Shown: positions 20,980 to 32,484, counted from the stretch's first letter. The stretch is 64,000 nt of DNA from Sphagnum magellanicum (GCA_021904315.1 CM038913.1:7935958-7999957); one strand, 5' to 3'. Notes: a model not told the origin generated them from the sequence alone. Program-made: numbers and translations.

Positions 20980-22200
20980 AGGCGATGCCATGATTTTAAT
21001 AAACCTCCGTTTTCGAGTAAATAAGGATCGAAGCACCACCAACGGTTCCAGGTATTTTGGAAGGGGGTGGACTCCAACATCGAAGAAACTGCAGGTTCCA
21101 TGTATTTGAGAAAACAATAATCTTCCGCATCAAAGAACCAGGTGTTTCAAAGACTTCAAACTTTGGAACCACCAGGGGGTTTCGTAAAAGAACCGGCGGT
21201 CATTTTATTATTCATTGGAAAGAGTGAGAGAACCGGATACATGCAAAAGAACCGGGTATTTGATTTCTCAATAATCGCAGTTATTAGCTAAGATTCCCTA
21301 GGTGACGAGTTGGGGCAATGTCCTGACGTTGGACAGTTATCAAAAGTTGGAAAATAGAACCAGAGGTTATCATGACAGCTCTTGGGGTACCAAGCTGCAG
21401 TTTTTCAAACTAATAATAATAATAATAATAAAAGAACCACCCCGGTTTCTTACTTACATAGGTATACATGTCCGGGACTCTTAAAAAATAAAATTTTAAA
21501 ATATGAAATAACTACCCTTCTAACCTACCATAAACTTGAATTCTTTCGAGAGAACCGCCAGTTTTTTGAGGTTCCTAAAATAACCAAAACATTGGGAACC
21601 TTTGGACAGACATACCCTAGCGCTGGGCAGTTTTCAGAAACTAGAGTAGAACCCCGACGGTTATCATGATAGTATTTGAATCCTTGACTGCAGCAGTGGG
21701 AAAAAACAAAAAACAAAACAACCTAATTTCTTTATGTATACCATCATGGCTCTTTTTTTAAAAAAATTAATAAAAATCAAATGACATAGAAACCTCCAGT
21801 TCTTGGATCCATATCCGTGGCTCTCAAAAAATCAAAGAACCAGTTATTGAATCCACATCCGTGGCTCTCAAAAATTAAAAACCGGTTCTTTGATATATAT
21901 ATATAACCACGGTTCTAAAGTAAATTTTAAACATCAAATGACAGTCATTAGAGTTATTCATAAAATAAGGAAAACACAACACCAGAACCTTGAACATTCC
22001 GTACTAAAGTTTAATCAAATGTCTTTACTTTGCAAATACCACTGAAAGAGGGGATAGGAGGGTGAAAGGAGGCCCAAAGACAGGGTGAACACAGGGTTAC
22101 TTTACGGATAACTCTATTATAAACTCCAGTTCTTCAATAGTGCTTTCATGAGAACTTGCGGTTCTTTTAACTTCCTGAAATAACCAGGTTGAAAACCTCT
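20980..22200. repeat. Cluster of GAACC / GGTTC half-sites inside Helitron C
   Basis: About a dozen or more imperfect palindromic blocks pair a GAACC half with a GGTT or GGTTC half, for example AACCACCAACGGTTCC, GAACCGGCGGT, AACCACCCCGGTTTCT and AAACCGGTTCTTTG. They are separated by unrelated A/T-rich DNA. They look like remnants of a decayed repeat or repeated binding sites; function unknown. Confidence 0.55.
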
Positions 22201-22557
22201 CTACTGGCAACTGATGCTCATTTAAAAATCAAATACCCGCCCAACACTGAAAAAAAAAACCTCCACCCACCTCCGTCCCCAATTCAAACTCATCTTCATT
22301 AAGGCTAAAATGATTTATGATCAAAACACAAGTTAGGACTTTGTTTTTTCTTTCCCTTTTTTTCGCGAAACAGCCATTTTAGGGTTTCCTTAACCCCATA
22401 TCTGTGTACAAATATTATCTATGCACTTAAAACTAAATTTCCATTGAACACAAGATTATTTCCATTTGGAATTCCTCTTTATATTTGTGTTTAGAATGTA
22501 AGCTAACAACACTCGGTTAAGATCTATTTTCACCATTCTTGCCTTTTTTCTTTTTTT

Positions 22558-22680
22558 TTAGGGTTGTTTAGGTTTAGGGTTTTTTTAGGGTTGTTGGTAA
22601 TATGTTTGTTATGTTTTAAAGTATAGGTTTAGGGTTTGTTTAAGGTTGTTGGTAATATGTTTGTTATGGTTTTAAAGTCT
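22558..22680 (+). repeat. TTTAGGG-containing tandem repeat, about 58-bp period
   Basis: TAGGTTTAGGGTTT followed by GGTTGTTGGTAATATGTTTG and TTATG...TTTTAAAGT occurs twice in a row, preceded by further TTTAGGG pieces. It lies in Helitron C just before the family's conserved 3' modules. Confidence 0.7.
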
Positions 22681-23775
22681 TTCTCCCCCCCCCACCCCTT
22701 TCCCCCCCAAAACTTAAAAGAAAAAAACAAGACACCTTTACTGCAAGTTGAGCCTTCCCATTGGCTGCATGAAACTTCTATTCCCAAAACTTTTTGACAC
22801 CGTTTTCAACCTTGACTAATACCCCCATTATAATTTTTCACCTAAGCTATTACCCCTCGCAACAAACACCTCAGCTATATAGGTGAAAAAAGGAGGATTT
22901 TGGACAAAACATATGGGTTTGATATTAGGTGCTATTGGGAACACACTTGGGGAACACATTGAGAACTTGGGGAACAACTTGGGAACATGGTAGGAACACA
23001 TCAGCAACTCATGAAAAAAAAAACCTCTCCCCCCTCCCCCCTACCCCCAAAACCCAAATTAAAAAGCTAGGGCACCTGAATGGATGTTGCACCTTCCCAT
23101 TGGCTACATGTAATTTTTATTTTCAAAACTGTTAGTTACCTTTTTGGCCTAGGCTAATGGCAGGGAAATAAATTTGGGGAAATAGTCACCTCTCCTATTA
23201 ATTAAATGAGGTGCCTCCTAAGTTTTTTTTTTTGGGGCAACGTGTCAATTTGATTGGCCCATCACTCCAAAAAATAATAATAATAATGGAGACTCCCCAA
23301 AACAGAAGACTGTTTTAAACTGTACAGTTCCTCCCCTTTTGGCCACCCATATAGGTGAAAGGAAGACACCATTTTCCAAGGCATATAAAAGTGAGGAGGT
23401 ATGGAGAAAATGTTGGGGAAAACATTGGGAACCCATTGGGAACTTGAAAGGAACATAGTGCGAACACATTGGGAAGTCGGGAAAAATGAAAAAAAATCTT
23501 TCCTCGCCCCCCCCCACACCCCAAAACATAAAAAGAAAAAAAACAAGGCGCTTTGAGTGCATGTTTGGACCTTCCCATTGACTGCATGAAATTTCTCTTT
23601 CCAAAAGACTTCATCACCATTTTTGGCATGGGCTAACGCCCCATGCAAAGAACACCCCACTTATTCAATGTTGGGGCACATTTGATTTTTTAAAATAATT
23701 GATGGGTAGAAATGGACAAAATGGATTTTGATACATAACACTTTAGTCTTTTGCTTATTTGATCATTTTGCTTGC

Positions 23776-23825
23776 TTTCACATTATGACGAAATTTTGCA
23801 CCCAATAAAATACCAATCAGCTTTA
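23776..23825 (+). repeat. 50-bp direct repeat flanking Helitron C, right copy
   Basis: TTTCACATTATGACGAAATT through AATCAGCTTTA abuts the truncated hairpin of element C and continues into host sequence TATAGAATAATAT. Two of 50 bases differ from the left copy. Confidence 0.85.
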
Positions 23826-25312
23826 TATAGAATAATATATTGCTTACATTACATTCAATGACTTATAGATATAATCATATGTTGAGGGCATCTTTTGGCA
23901 AACATTGTTACCAGAATATATATATATATAACTAGTTGATATGTTATTCTAAAAACATTATGATAAATATCTACAACCAATAGATATGAAAAGAAAAATC
24001 TTATGCTTTCGTAAAATAGTATAACACACTAAACCTCAACAAAGCAAAATGTATACCACATAAACATCGATTTGACTTGTTGAAGATGAAGACACAATAT
24101 TCCCCTTGCAATTAAGTCTTATGAATGTTCATGAAAGATAATTAATTATATTATCTTCTTGTCTACAACTCTATCATTCTATAAATGTTCATGGGAAATT
24201 CACTTGGGCTTTACATTGGTTTGCACAAGTGACAATGAACTTTTTTACCTCTTGCCGTGTATGGTTTTCAATAGTTCATCCTTAATTCTATCAATCTTTT
24301 GTTTAATTTGATTTCAATTAATACAAACATCCTGGAAAATGAAAAGGCTCATGTTAATGTGTCTTTTCATATGTGTTGGTGGATGGAGGAAAGAAGTGAG
24401 ATAGTTAGGGTTGAAAATGAAGTAGGTAGATAATTCCTTTTAACCATACAACCATACAAAAGGAATTGTCTTTAGAATTGTCCACGGCCAACCATATGAT
24501 AGGGATTCTCTAAAGTTGTTCAAGGATGACCATTCAATAGATTCCAAAAATCACCCATGTACCAATTCCTCAAAATTTCTCTTCGTTGGAACTTCAAAGG
24601 TTAAATCTCAATTAAACCAAGAACAAGTATTTTTGATTATGGTTGATCCATCCTTTCAAGCTTAAATTTCATTGTAAACTAAATGGCTGACACTCAGAGG
24701 TAAAATAATAATGCTCTTTGATGGCACTTGACAAATCCTCCTTGCAAGAAGAACAAGACAAAATGGCATTAGGGAAGAACTTCCAATGTCTTTCAACTTC
24801 ACACAATTTTAATTGTCGCTTTCTAATCTCTTGAATCATGTACATCTATGATGGGAGCACAACATAGTTTTGCAAGTGCGAATTACCCTCAGTGATCTGA
24901 AAAACCTTTACTCCAAAGAATCCTGCAATCAAAATGGCAGGTGCAGAGTTCTTCCTAAACCCACCAAGAGAAAGCAAAACACACCAAGTAGCTCAAACTG
25001 ATTTTGCAATGTGGTACCACAGGTGCCAATGTCTGACCTCTCTTATCCATGAGATTGCAGAGAAAACAAATCCACAAAAACACATAATAACAGTAGTCCA
25101 AACACAAGTAGCTAGCACAGCATTGAATGAAAATCTCTGAAGTGATGCTCTGCTGGAACCAGGATCTTTTTATATGGTAACAATAGTCATCTTCATCATG
25201 AATAGGAGTGAATATCTGCCATGAATCCCCAATAACATCATCAGCTCCCAACACATGAGAACCTGCAATTCTCTCCAGCAGCCATATTCTTTATGCTGCT
25301 ACAAAGATACAA
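23826..25312. other. Intergenic; the last few hundred bases probably USE1 3' flank
   Basis: No gene is visible. Short frames on both strands near 24934-25254 overlap each other and have no known domain; part of this may be the 3' untranslated region of USE1, transcribed leftward. Confidence 0.45.
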
Positions 25313-26080
25313 TTAAGTAACCCGAATGAGAAAGACCATAAACAAGAACAACCCACACACAAGGAAGAGAAGAAGCCAAGTCAGGCAAGTCGTTTTCCAA
25401 CTCTGAGAGTATAGTCTACCCGCTCTCAAGTTTACACGGTTAGTAGAGGCCAGGCTGTGTTCCAAAGCAGCTTCGGTGGAATCAAGCACATGCTCTGTAT
25501 CCCGTAGGCTGACATCCATTAGCATACTGCTGTCCTTAAGTTGTGCTGCTAGCACCACCATCTCATCTGTGAGGCCCTCCTGCAGCTCCCTGTGTTTCTG
25601 CACCAGTGCCTGTGTTGCTGCATCTACTCTGGCTATCTCACTGCTCCGCTTCGCATTGCCATCTTCACCCCGCAGTCTCCTTCTCAATGTTTGTGACACA
25701 GCTGCTTGTGAAGGAGACAAAGTTTTACTGGGTTCAGGGTTTCTTCCAGGTAACAATTGCTTGGCCTGCTCATTCCAGTCAACTGGAGCTTGAGTCACAC
25801 CGATCTCAGCGGTCTCCGTATCTACCACATCAGGCACCACCGCTCGGTCCTTGAGTTTCTGGGCCACAAGCTCAATCTGCTGAGCATACTCTTTAGCCCT
25901 TGCAGCAGAGATGGATGGCAAATCTTGGTGTGCAACATCACCTGTCAACATGCTTAGCAAGTCCCGCATAGTGCTCACATAGTGCACCAGCTTGGCATCA
26001 TTAGTCTGGTGAACTTGTGCTGCTAATAGCCTCCTCAACCGGAGCTCTGCCTTACTCATTCCCATACTCGACAGTCCCAT
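25313..26080 (-). CDS. USE1: Vesicle transport SNARE USE1-like protein
   Basis: A 255-residue, uninterrupted frame. USE1 proteins are tail-anchored SNAREs of the ER that act with Sec20- and syntaxin-18-type partners in retrieval of Golgi vesicles. The N-terminal half has the family's KAELRLRRLLAAQ and KLVHYVSTMRDLL helices (about residues 9-45). A low-conserved linker with Arg-rich LRRRLRG follows (about 130-137). The SNARE helix covers about 165-215, with EGLTDEMVVLAAQLKDSS, DTEHVLDSTEAALEHSLAST and a family-typical Asp region. One C-terminal membrane span (about 230-252) ends in LIRVT, as in plant homologues. Length agrees with plant USE1. ATG at 26078-26080 is the first in frame and fits the family start. 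A near-upstream in-frame ATG was not needed. This is the one clearly intact gene in the window. Confidence 0.93.
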   Translation of the reverse strand: MGLSSMGMSKAELRLRRLLAAQVHQTNDAKLVHYVSTMRDLLSMLTGDVAHQDLPSISAARAKEYAQQIELVAQKLKDRAVVPDVVDTETAEIGVTQAPVDWNEQAKQLLPGRNPEPSKTLSPSQAAVSQTLRRRLRGEDGNAKRSSEIARVDAATQALVQKHRELQEGLTDEMVVLAAQLKDSSMLMDVSLRDTEHVLDSTEAALEHSLASTNRVNLRAGRLYSQSWKTTCLTWLLLFLVCGLFLFMVFLIRVT

Positions 26081-26740
26081 GTAGTCTGCTGCTGCTGCTC
26101 TTACACCTTGTGCTCTGTCCCTTTAAGCTTTCTTCACCAAAATCTTCCTGCATCCTCCTCCATCATCACTGTGTAAACCTAAATTCCCTTCAATCACACA
26201 ATATTTGTTCTCTCCTTCTTTCACACGTCAAAACTACGCCACCAAAGACTGAAACTGCAAAACTTGAGCACAAAGCTAACCCCTCGAGATTCCAAACAAT
26301 GTCCTAATAAAGCACTTCTTAAAGGGCAGGCGAGCTCTGATGGAAGCAAACCCTAATGAGCCCTAGTGTACTTCTTCCCTCCTGCTGATGGATCAATCCT
26401 CAATGAACTAATGCATCGGGCAAACACATGTGGTTGTGTAATCTCTTCTAGTGCTTTGGAAAGTTGCCGTGTGCATCAATGCCATTTGCAGCTACAAATC
26501 GAAATTCTGAAATAGGGTGTCAGTTTAGAGAGGAGAAGATCTAGAGATCGGAATGAGAGACTGTTGTTGTCTTAAAGGAGGATGATTGATACACATGCTT
26601 TTGATGAGGCTCCTCCCCTTCTTACTGCCCTCGCATCTGAGGAAGACAGACAGAGTTTGCTCTAGAGAGACAGAAGACATCTCTACAAGAAGGCAGAGTA
26701 TGCTGCTGCTCCGACAATTACATACCTGCTTTTTATCAAA
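26081..26740 (-). other. Probable USE1 5' untranslated region with one intron
   Basis: On the minus strand AAAAGCAG/GTATGTAATT at 26726/26725 is a strong donor. CAAGTTTTGCAG/TTTCAG at 26255/26254 is a good acceptor, giving a 471-bp intron. About 170 untranslated bases then lead to the ATG, including a short GCAGCAGCAGCAG tract. Introns in the 5' UTR are common in plant housekeeping genes. The transcription start lies further up and was not located. Confidence 0.45.
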
Positions 26741-27241
26741 CCCTCTGTTGCAGCTCCTTCTGCTTCTGTGGTACACCTCGGTCTGCAAACCCTTGCTTCC
26801 CCTTCGCAGAAATCCAAAAAACACACACCACTCCTAGGAGAAGAACGCTTCAGCCTGAAACTGTGAACCCCATCACCTGCCTATAGCACCCAAGCGCCGA
26901 CACCTCCATGCATACAAATAGCGCACATCCTTCACTCTCAATCGTTTTTCATGCTTCAAATTTGCTGCCATAAGGCGACAAATTTTCTAGAGCAAGCAGA
27001 GAACTCTGCTCTACTACCTATCCACCCACCCAAAGATCCGAGGATTTCGACAACAGCTCAAGGACACAGAAAAGAGATACATCATCGCCAACCACCGAAC
27101 CCTAATGCAAGCCCTAGACTTTTTCTTGGTCCTTGATGTTGTGAGAGCGATATTGGAACTGTTGAATTTTTCTCTTTTAATTCCATTGCACTTCTCTTGT
27201 TAGTTAGCCTCTGCTACCTACTCTTTCTCGGGTGATTTGAA

Positions 27242-27385
27242 GCCAATAAACTTGGCCTGTTTGGTGAAAAGAAGCAGTGCAGCATTGTTGATCCTGAGGA
27301 AGAATGGATCGACACTTTATTATTCTCCACAACTCAAGGAGAAGCCATTGCCAACCGGTTTCCGGGTCAATGGCGGCAACAACAG
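27242..27385 (+). other. Candidate coding exon of an unrecognised gene
   Basis: An open stretch encodes VDPEEEWIDTLLFSTTQGEA then IANRFPGQWRQQQ, and ends at a clean donor, AACAG/GTATG. The acceptor is unclear (TTTGAAG at 27242 is one option). The composition is protein-like, but I cannot name the family and see no clear neighbouring exon. Confidence 0.3.
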
Positions 27386-28003
27386 GTATGCAGAAATCTG
27401 TGCATTTTACAATCAAAATGGCGGCTATCTCTCAACAGTTTTCTGTGCATACATTGATAAGATCCAGGTTTTTGCATGGAATTATTGCCCTAGATGATGT
27501 GATCATCATGTCCAATGTTGCCTTGATGATCATATTTATGTGTCTGTGCATGTTTTTTTCTCCTTCACTTGTTATGGTTGCTTTCTATGTGAGGACATAT
27601 CACACTAGAGCTTGCACATTTTGTGGCTGGTCCCAGTTAGAGGGAGTCCAACTGCATGCTTTTACAATTGCAGAATTGTAAACAATTGTGCAGTGGACAG
27701 TTTGCACATGACATCAAAGATCAGATGCATGAGAACTTTTTCACTTACTTGACAAATACATAGAATGTTGAGAGGACAGCACTGCATGTGTTGTTACCTC
27801 TGTTGAAGAAAAATTCTTTTGGTAGGCTTTTTCAATCTGCTTTTTTTCTTGGGCATTTTGAGCATTTGATCATTCTACTAAATTCAAATAAACTGCTTTC
27901 TAGTACATGTACCAGTGCAAAACATGGCAGACGACTGCTGGTTATTGACAAACAAAGTAATACATTGGAATGATGACGACCATGTGGAAAATACCTCATG
28001 TCT

Positions 28004-29149
28004 TCAGAACTGGAGAAACTGAGGAAAAGACCTTGAGAGCAGGCAACATTGCAGGATGTTTGCCTGTATGTAAGCCTCAATCTGATGGTCTAGGAAAGGT
28101 CCATTGTCCATGGTATACTCTTGTTCTGATCCCACTAGTTGGACAGTGTTGCTCCCATTACTATGAACAACCAGGGAAGCTGCAAATGACAAGAGTGGGG
28201 AGAGTTCCGCTGCCATGTCTGGCCTGCAGCTATTGACAGTGCTTGGTAAGAATGTGCCTTTTCTATTCTCCTTACCACCTTCAAATGGGCACAAATCTTC
28301 TGTTTGGATTTCATTTTTGAGTCGTCTATTTGGCTCTTGCAGTTGGGTTGTGCTGCCTTTTCTTTGTTCATGTGATGCAGAGTGTTGTTGGACATAGAAA
28401 CTGCTCAAAGTCAGAGATTCAACAACTTGTGCAGTTGTGCTAGCTTCCATTCTCATGCAGTTTTTCCTTGGTTGCTGCTCCTCTAGTGCATTATTGTGCA
28501 TCCTTTGTCAGTGAATCCTATATATGCGGTATTGTGTAGGTGTAGGTAAGATTACAGGAGCATTTCCATGATTGATTTCACCACTTCTGCTATCAGACCA
28601 CCCTTGATTGCATGTGGACAAACAGTTGGACCAGTCTTCCCTATCCCAACACTCAGTGGGTTTGCAACAACTCATGCATGTCATGAGTTCATGGTTTTCA
28701 GTGATTGTTTTGGTATCTAATTGAACCTCAGGTGCACCGCATTTTGTTTGCCAATTTTGGCGGTTCAATACATGATTGAAAGTGTCTGTCATAATCTCAT
28801 TCCAAAGGATGACATACAACACATGTCCATAACTAGATGAACTTAACAAGGAACGTTGTTTATCAACATGAACCTTCATTGAAGCAAGAGCTAATGTTTG
28901 ATCTTGAGAGCTTGCAGATGTGTGAGGACCTTTTAGTGCAAGATATGGACCATGCCCTTGTTTGGCACAAGCAGCCTCAACATGGTCAACCAATAGCTTG
29001 GCCAAAGATTTCAATAGACAGACCTGCTCATTCTTGGCATCATCCTTGAGTGCTGCCAATTGATCTGGTTGCAATGAACAATTTGGCCTAGCCCCTCTTG
29101 TGCTCTTGCTCATCTTGGAGCACCTTGATACCTTATGGCAGAGCACCAT
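28004..29149 (-). pseudogene. Unrecognised 381-codon frame interrupted by one TGA
   Basis: Frames 29149-28508 (213 codons) and 28501-28004 (165 codons) are in register on the minus strand and are separated only by TGA at 28510-28508. An uninterrupted run this long is unexpected by chance in this AT-rich DNA. The product begins MVLCHKVSRCSKMSKSTRGA, has a Leu/Ala helix-like stretch (KSLAKLLVDHVEAACAK) and a Cys-rich patch (CMSCC, ECWDREDWSNC). No family comes to mind. It may be a decayed gene, a split exon pair, or a chance frame. No start context or promoter could be judged. Confidence 0.35.
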
Positions 29150-30610
29150 TTACAAATACCACAACATGTGACCTAATGGGTACAAGCTTTACCAGTGGAA
29201 AATTCAGATTTCAGTGAGGGGGGAACTTATCAAGCCATAGCCATTGTTGGTTGTGCCCTTCCAATCAAACACCAATGCCTACTCCAAAAACTTAAACAGG
29301 TGCACACACACTTAGTGAAGCTTTGCTCCAAAATCAAAGACAGTTTATGCACACACTTAGAGACCTTTGAAATTCTTCAAAACAAACCTGACCCAATAAT
29401 CTAAAGTTGCTCATATGCTCCCTCAATCAATGTGCATTGGAGAAGCTCTACAGAAACTTCCTGAAGCTGCTCTACTGAAATTGAAACTTGCTCCAGAAAT
29501 AGCTGCATAAGCATTTTACAAGACTTTTAAATGGTTTAAATGAAAGACACCCATGCCTGACAATTGGAAGTTGCCAACTTGCCCTTTAATTTTACTGCAG
29601 ATTGCAAACTACATAGGTAGATCTCCAAAACCCAAGATACTGAAATTGTGCAGCTTTTTAAAAGCACACAAGCAAAACACTTCATGGAAGATTTGTAGGC
29701 ACAAAGAAGAAAGTTAGTTACCAATAATATAACCATCAAAACCGACAATGCAATTGTTGGTATGATTTGTAAATACTGGGCATCATAAATCTGAAATCGG
29801 GATGGTCAAAACTTGATGAATCCAAATAGGTAGTTTCAAATCCATTGAGATGGACAACAGAATGAAGCATCATCATTTTGGTTGTTTGCAAATTTGGATA
29901 GAGAAATGACAATACCCTCAAAAGAATGATAATGGAAAGCCATGATGTAAAGCCAGCCCAGATTCAAAGGAAAAAAACTTTCAAAGGTGAATATTTTTTA
30001 TGTGAAGGCAACCTCAATTCTTCCACCAAGGACTTTATATCCCCTAGATTCCCACAATACTGATGAACCTTCCAATCCAATGACCTCATTATCATTGGAT
30101 TGGCCTAGTATTTGTTGTCAAAGTCAACATCCATTTGGCAACCTAATCTCTAATGGTCACGAATATCATGCAAATGGTTTTGTGTTCCATATACCAAATT
30201 GTTGTGATCCAACCAACATGTTTGTTTGCCTTCAAGATTCACAGGCCATTAGTATGCTATCTGCTTCTGAAATTCCAATCTATACACCAACTCATTTTTG
30301 TTAATAGGAACAAGATGCAAAGTTTGCCAATTAAGCTTGCCAAACTTAAACACCTTAAACATTGAGCTTAAGCCATCTTAAACATCTTAAGCTTAAACAA
30401 TTTTTAAAATAATTGGTATAGATGTCCATGGATAGTGTCTATGGACACTCTTAACTATCTAATATATTAATTTAATAAGTCTGTTAGTCTGTTTGTGACA
30501 GTGATTCTGGACGGACAGTGATTTTATCGTGCCGTTATTTATAAGGTAGATAGTAGGTACTTACTAACCTAGGTCATAGAGCTTGTTGAAGCCACATGAT
30601 CATCTTAGGT
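29150..30610. other. Intergenic, no gene seen
   Basis: Short frames on both strands lack recognisable domains. Sequence composition is closer to the gene-bearing part than to the AT-rich deserts. Confidence 0.4.
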
Positions 30611-30613
30611 ACT

Positions 30614-30648
30614 TACCACCCTACCTTAGACTCTAAGGTAGGGTGGTA
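30614..30648. repeat. Perfect 17-bp inverted repeat with one-base centre
   Basis: TACCACCCTACCTTAGA, C, TCTAAGGTAGGGTGGTA form a perfect hairpin or cruciform. A nearby CTAA on the minus strand is not followed by T, so it does not make a Helitron end. Confidence 0.8.
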
Positions 30649-31034
30649 CATACAAGGCCCCGAAGGCAATGAGCCTGTCTCCCAAGAACGACACCCGAAC
30701 CACGGACAATTGTTTGAAAAGAAAAGTTTTTTTAAAAAACCAAAAACATCGACCAAACATTGTTGAAATAACACACTTGTGCATTATGCACAGGGTTCAC
30801 ACTAGTTGTGTACTAAGGAACACACAACACACCCTAGGAGACCAAATGCTTTCCTCTAGGAGAAATTTTCTAGTGTAAAGTTTGTTTGGAGGTTGTTAAG
30901 AAGCAAAAATAGACCTCAAATTCTAGTAAGTACATAGGAAATGACTAAATTCAAGGGCTAATCTGCCCTTTCAAGAATGTCTGAGAACCAGGTATAGAGA
31001 GTTTTATGTGTGTTTAAGCCTTGACTTACTACAG

Positions 31035-31275
31035 GTACCTGAGTATGTCCCAGCACTTGATGAGGAGGGACTTTGGAAAATGATTGTTGAGCTCATTGTT
31101 GCATTTGATGAAGTGATCTCACTGGGACGTAAGGAGAACGTGGTGTTAGGGCAAATGAAGCAATATGTAGAAATGGAGAGCCCTGAAGAAAGGCTACACA
31201 AGCTTGTCATTGAAAGAAAAATTAGTGACCCGAAGGATCTGATGCAGCGCAAGGCCAGTGAGATAGACAACAATA
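31035..31275 (+). pseudogene. Coatomer subunit delta (delta-COP) exon, isolated
   Basis: After acceptor TTACTACAG the frame reads VPEYVPALDEEGLWKMIVEL, then AFDEVISLGRKENVVLGQMK, QYVEMESPEERLHKLVIERK and DLMQRKASEID. This matches the plant delta-COP segment behind the longin domain. Delta-COP is part of the COPI coat for Golgi-to-ER vesicles. Homology stops after KASEID, where the frame runs into unrelated residues and a stop at 31316. Some positions I recall as conserved differ (GHK is GRK, QYCEMES is QYVEMES). The preceding exons of the gene are not found upstream. It is best read as a gene fragment or captured exon, although the frame is open. Confidence 0.8.
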
Positions 31276-31556
31276 GACTAAGTGCTCGACCTCATCACCT
31301 GTGTAGAACTTTGTAGGACTTCATCTCATGGCTTCAGGGTATTCTGGCACTGGGTAGGTGACCAGTGGTTGCTGCCATCATTGTCATATTACTAAGCAGT
31401 ACCTCCTTTCTGTGATGTTTTCAACAGCGGAGAGCACCATGAAATGACCTATTGTTAATAATCTGTCTTTTGAGACTACAGTATTATGTATCCTTCGACA
31501 GAAAATTGTCAACCTCATTCCTTTAACCTGAAGCTAAATCAGGTTCTAATTTGCAG

Positions 31557-31626
31557 TTTGTCAATGATAGTGGTGGGTCTGAGATATTTGGAGCACAACA
31601 AAATTTGCTTCATCCATGTTCTTCAG
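31557..31626 (+). other. Exon-like segment, unrecognised
   Basis: TAATTTGCAG/TTTGTCAATG and TTCTTCAG/GTAGCC are good splice borders around an open frame encoding FVNDSGGSEIFGAQQ and NLLHPCSS. No family recognised. Confidence 0.35.
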
Positions 31627-31951
31627 GTAGCCTTTCTGATTGTTGGTGCTGCAGCATCATAAATAAGAAGATTCAAGCTTTTTGTATTCATGCTTAGAAA
31701 AGAGGGCAGCGTTCTGTACCTCTCATACTGCACCTTGTGGAACTAAGTTATGTGATTTTGCTACAGATGACAAAAAAACATCGTTGTGGATTTAATCATC
31801 AACATTTCAAAACTAAGAACAAAAATCCAGTCATGTTGGATTGTATCTCAATGGGCTCCTATCTGAGATGTATGTGCAATTTGGTCTTTGGAAAAGGAGT
31901 TTCTATTAGGGTTGGTGATATGTTGGAAGTTTATGGCAGCTGTTTTCTCAG

Positions 31952-32049
31952 AAGACTGGTCAACCATGCGACACTTTGCTCATGAGCAGGCTGCAGTTTT
32001 GAAGCAATGTATCTTGAAATTCTCAGGATACATTTGGAATAAGAACCAG
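31952..32049 (+). other. Exon-like segment, unrecognised
   Basis: TTTTCTCAG/AAGACTGG and AACCAG/GTGTTG bound an open frame encoding DWSTMRHFAHEQAAVLKQ then CILKFSGYIWNKNQ; the other two frames contain stops. No family recognised. Confidence 0.35.
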
Positions 32050-32307
32050 GTGTTGTATTTGCCTTTTTTTCATTCTGTGTTGTAGTTTTAATAGAGGAAG
32101 GAGAGGGGAGGCTTGGATCTTTGTGAAAACTGAGGTTATTTTTCTTAGTTGGGTTTGTTTTGGTGTGGTACTTCATCATCTGCCTGATGACTTGCCTTTA
32201 ATTGCAATTAGTGGACAGTGGAAACCATATTACCCTTGTGTCAATATAGCTATAGCTGTTTGTAGTAGTTTTGACTGTGCATTGAAGACTTGTGTGTTGT
32301 CTTTTCT

Positions 32308-32484
32308 ATCATGAGCACGAGAAGGAAAGAGCAAGAGAAGCTGGTACAGTATACCAAGGAGGAATTAGTTCCACCCATTGATGTTCTGAAACTCCATCTG
32401 CCAAGGACTGGGAAAAAAGTGAAATTTATCCGTGGGCACAACTGTGTCAGGCTGGAATCTTGGGCTTCTCTTCCTGTACACTGA
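32308..32484 (+). other. Exon-like open frame, unrecognised
   Basis: Encodes a basic stretch, MSTRRKEQEKLVQYTKEEL, then PPIDVLKLHLPRTGKKVKF, ending at TGA. It is preceded by a TTGTGTGTTGTCTTTTCTAT tract. Could be an exon running into its intron or a small decayed gene piece. Confidence 0.3.

Larger units (their letters stand above)
20738..23775 (+). mobile_element. Non-autonomous Helitron (element C), 3' hairpin truncated
   Basis: The head TCTACTACTATAAAG follows an A, as Helitron heads do. The leader (to about 20826) matches 1075 and 1644, and 22705-23775 matches element A. The tail stops inside the terminal hairpin after CATTTTGCTTGC, lacking the last 20 bases with the second hairpin arm, the spacer and CTAG. 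The interior encodes no protein that I recognise and is rich in GAACC/GGTTC motifs. The element is 3,038 bp and sits between 50-bp direct repeats of host sequence, which ordinary Helitron insertion does not make. Confidence 0.82.

Noticed and set aside
30606..30648. Helitron 3' end formed by the 35-bp palindrome and a nearby CTAA on the minus strand
   Set aside because: CTAA is followed by G instead of T, spacing is short, and no matching head is found.
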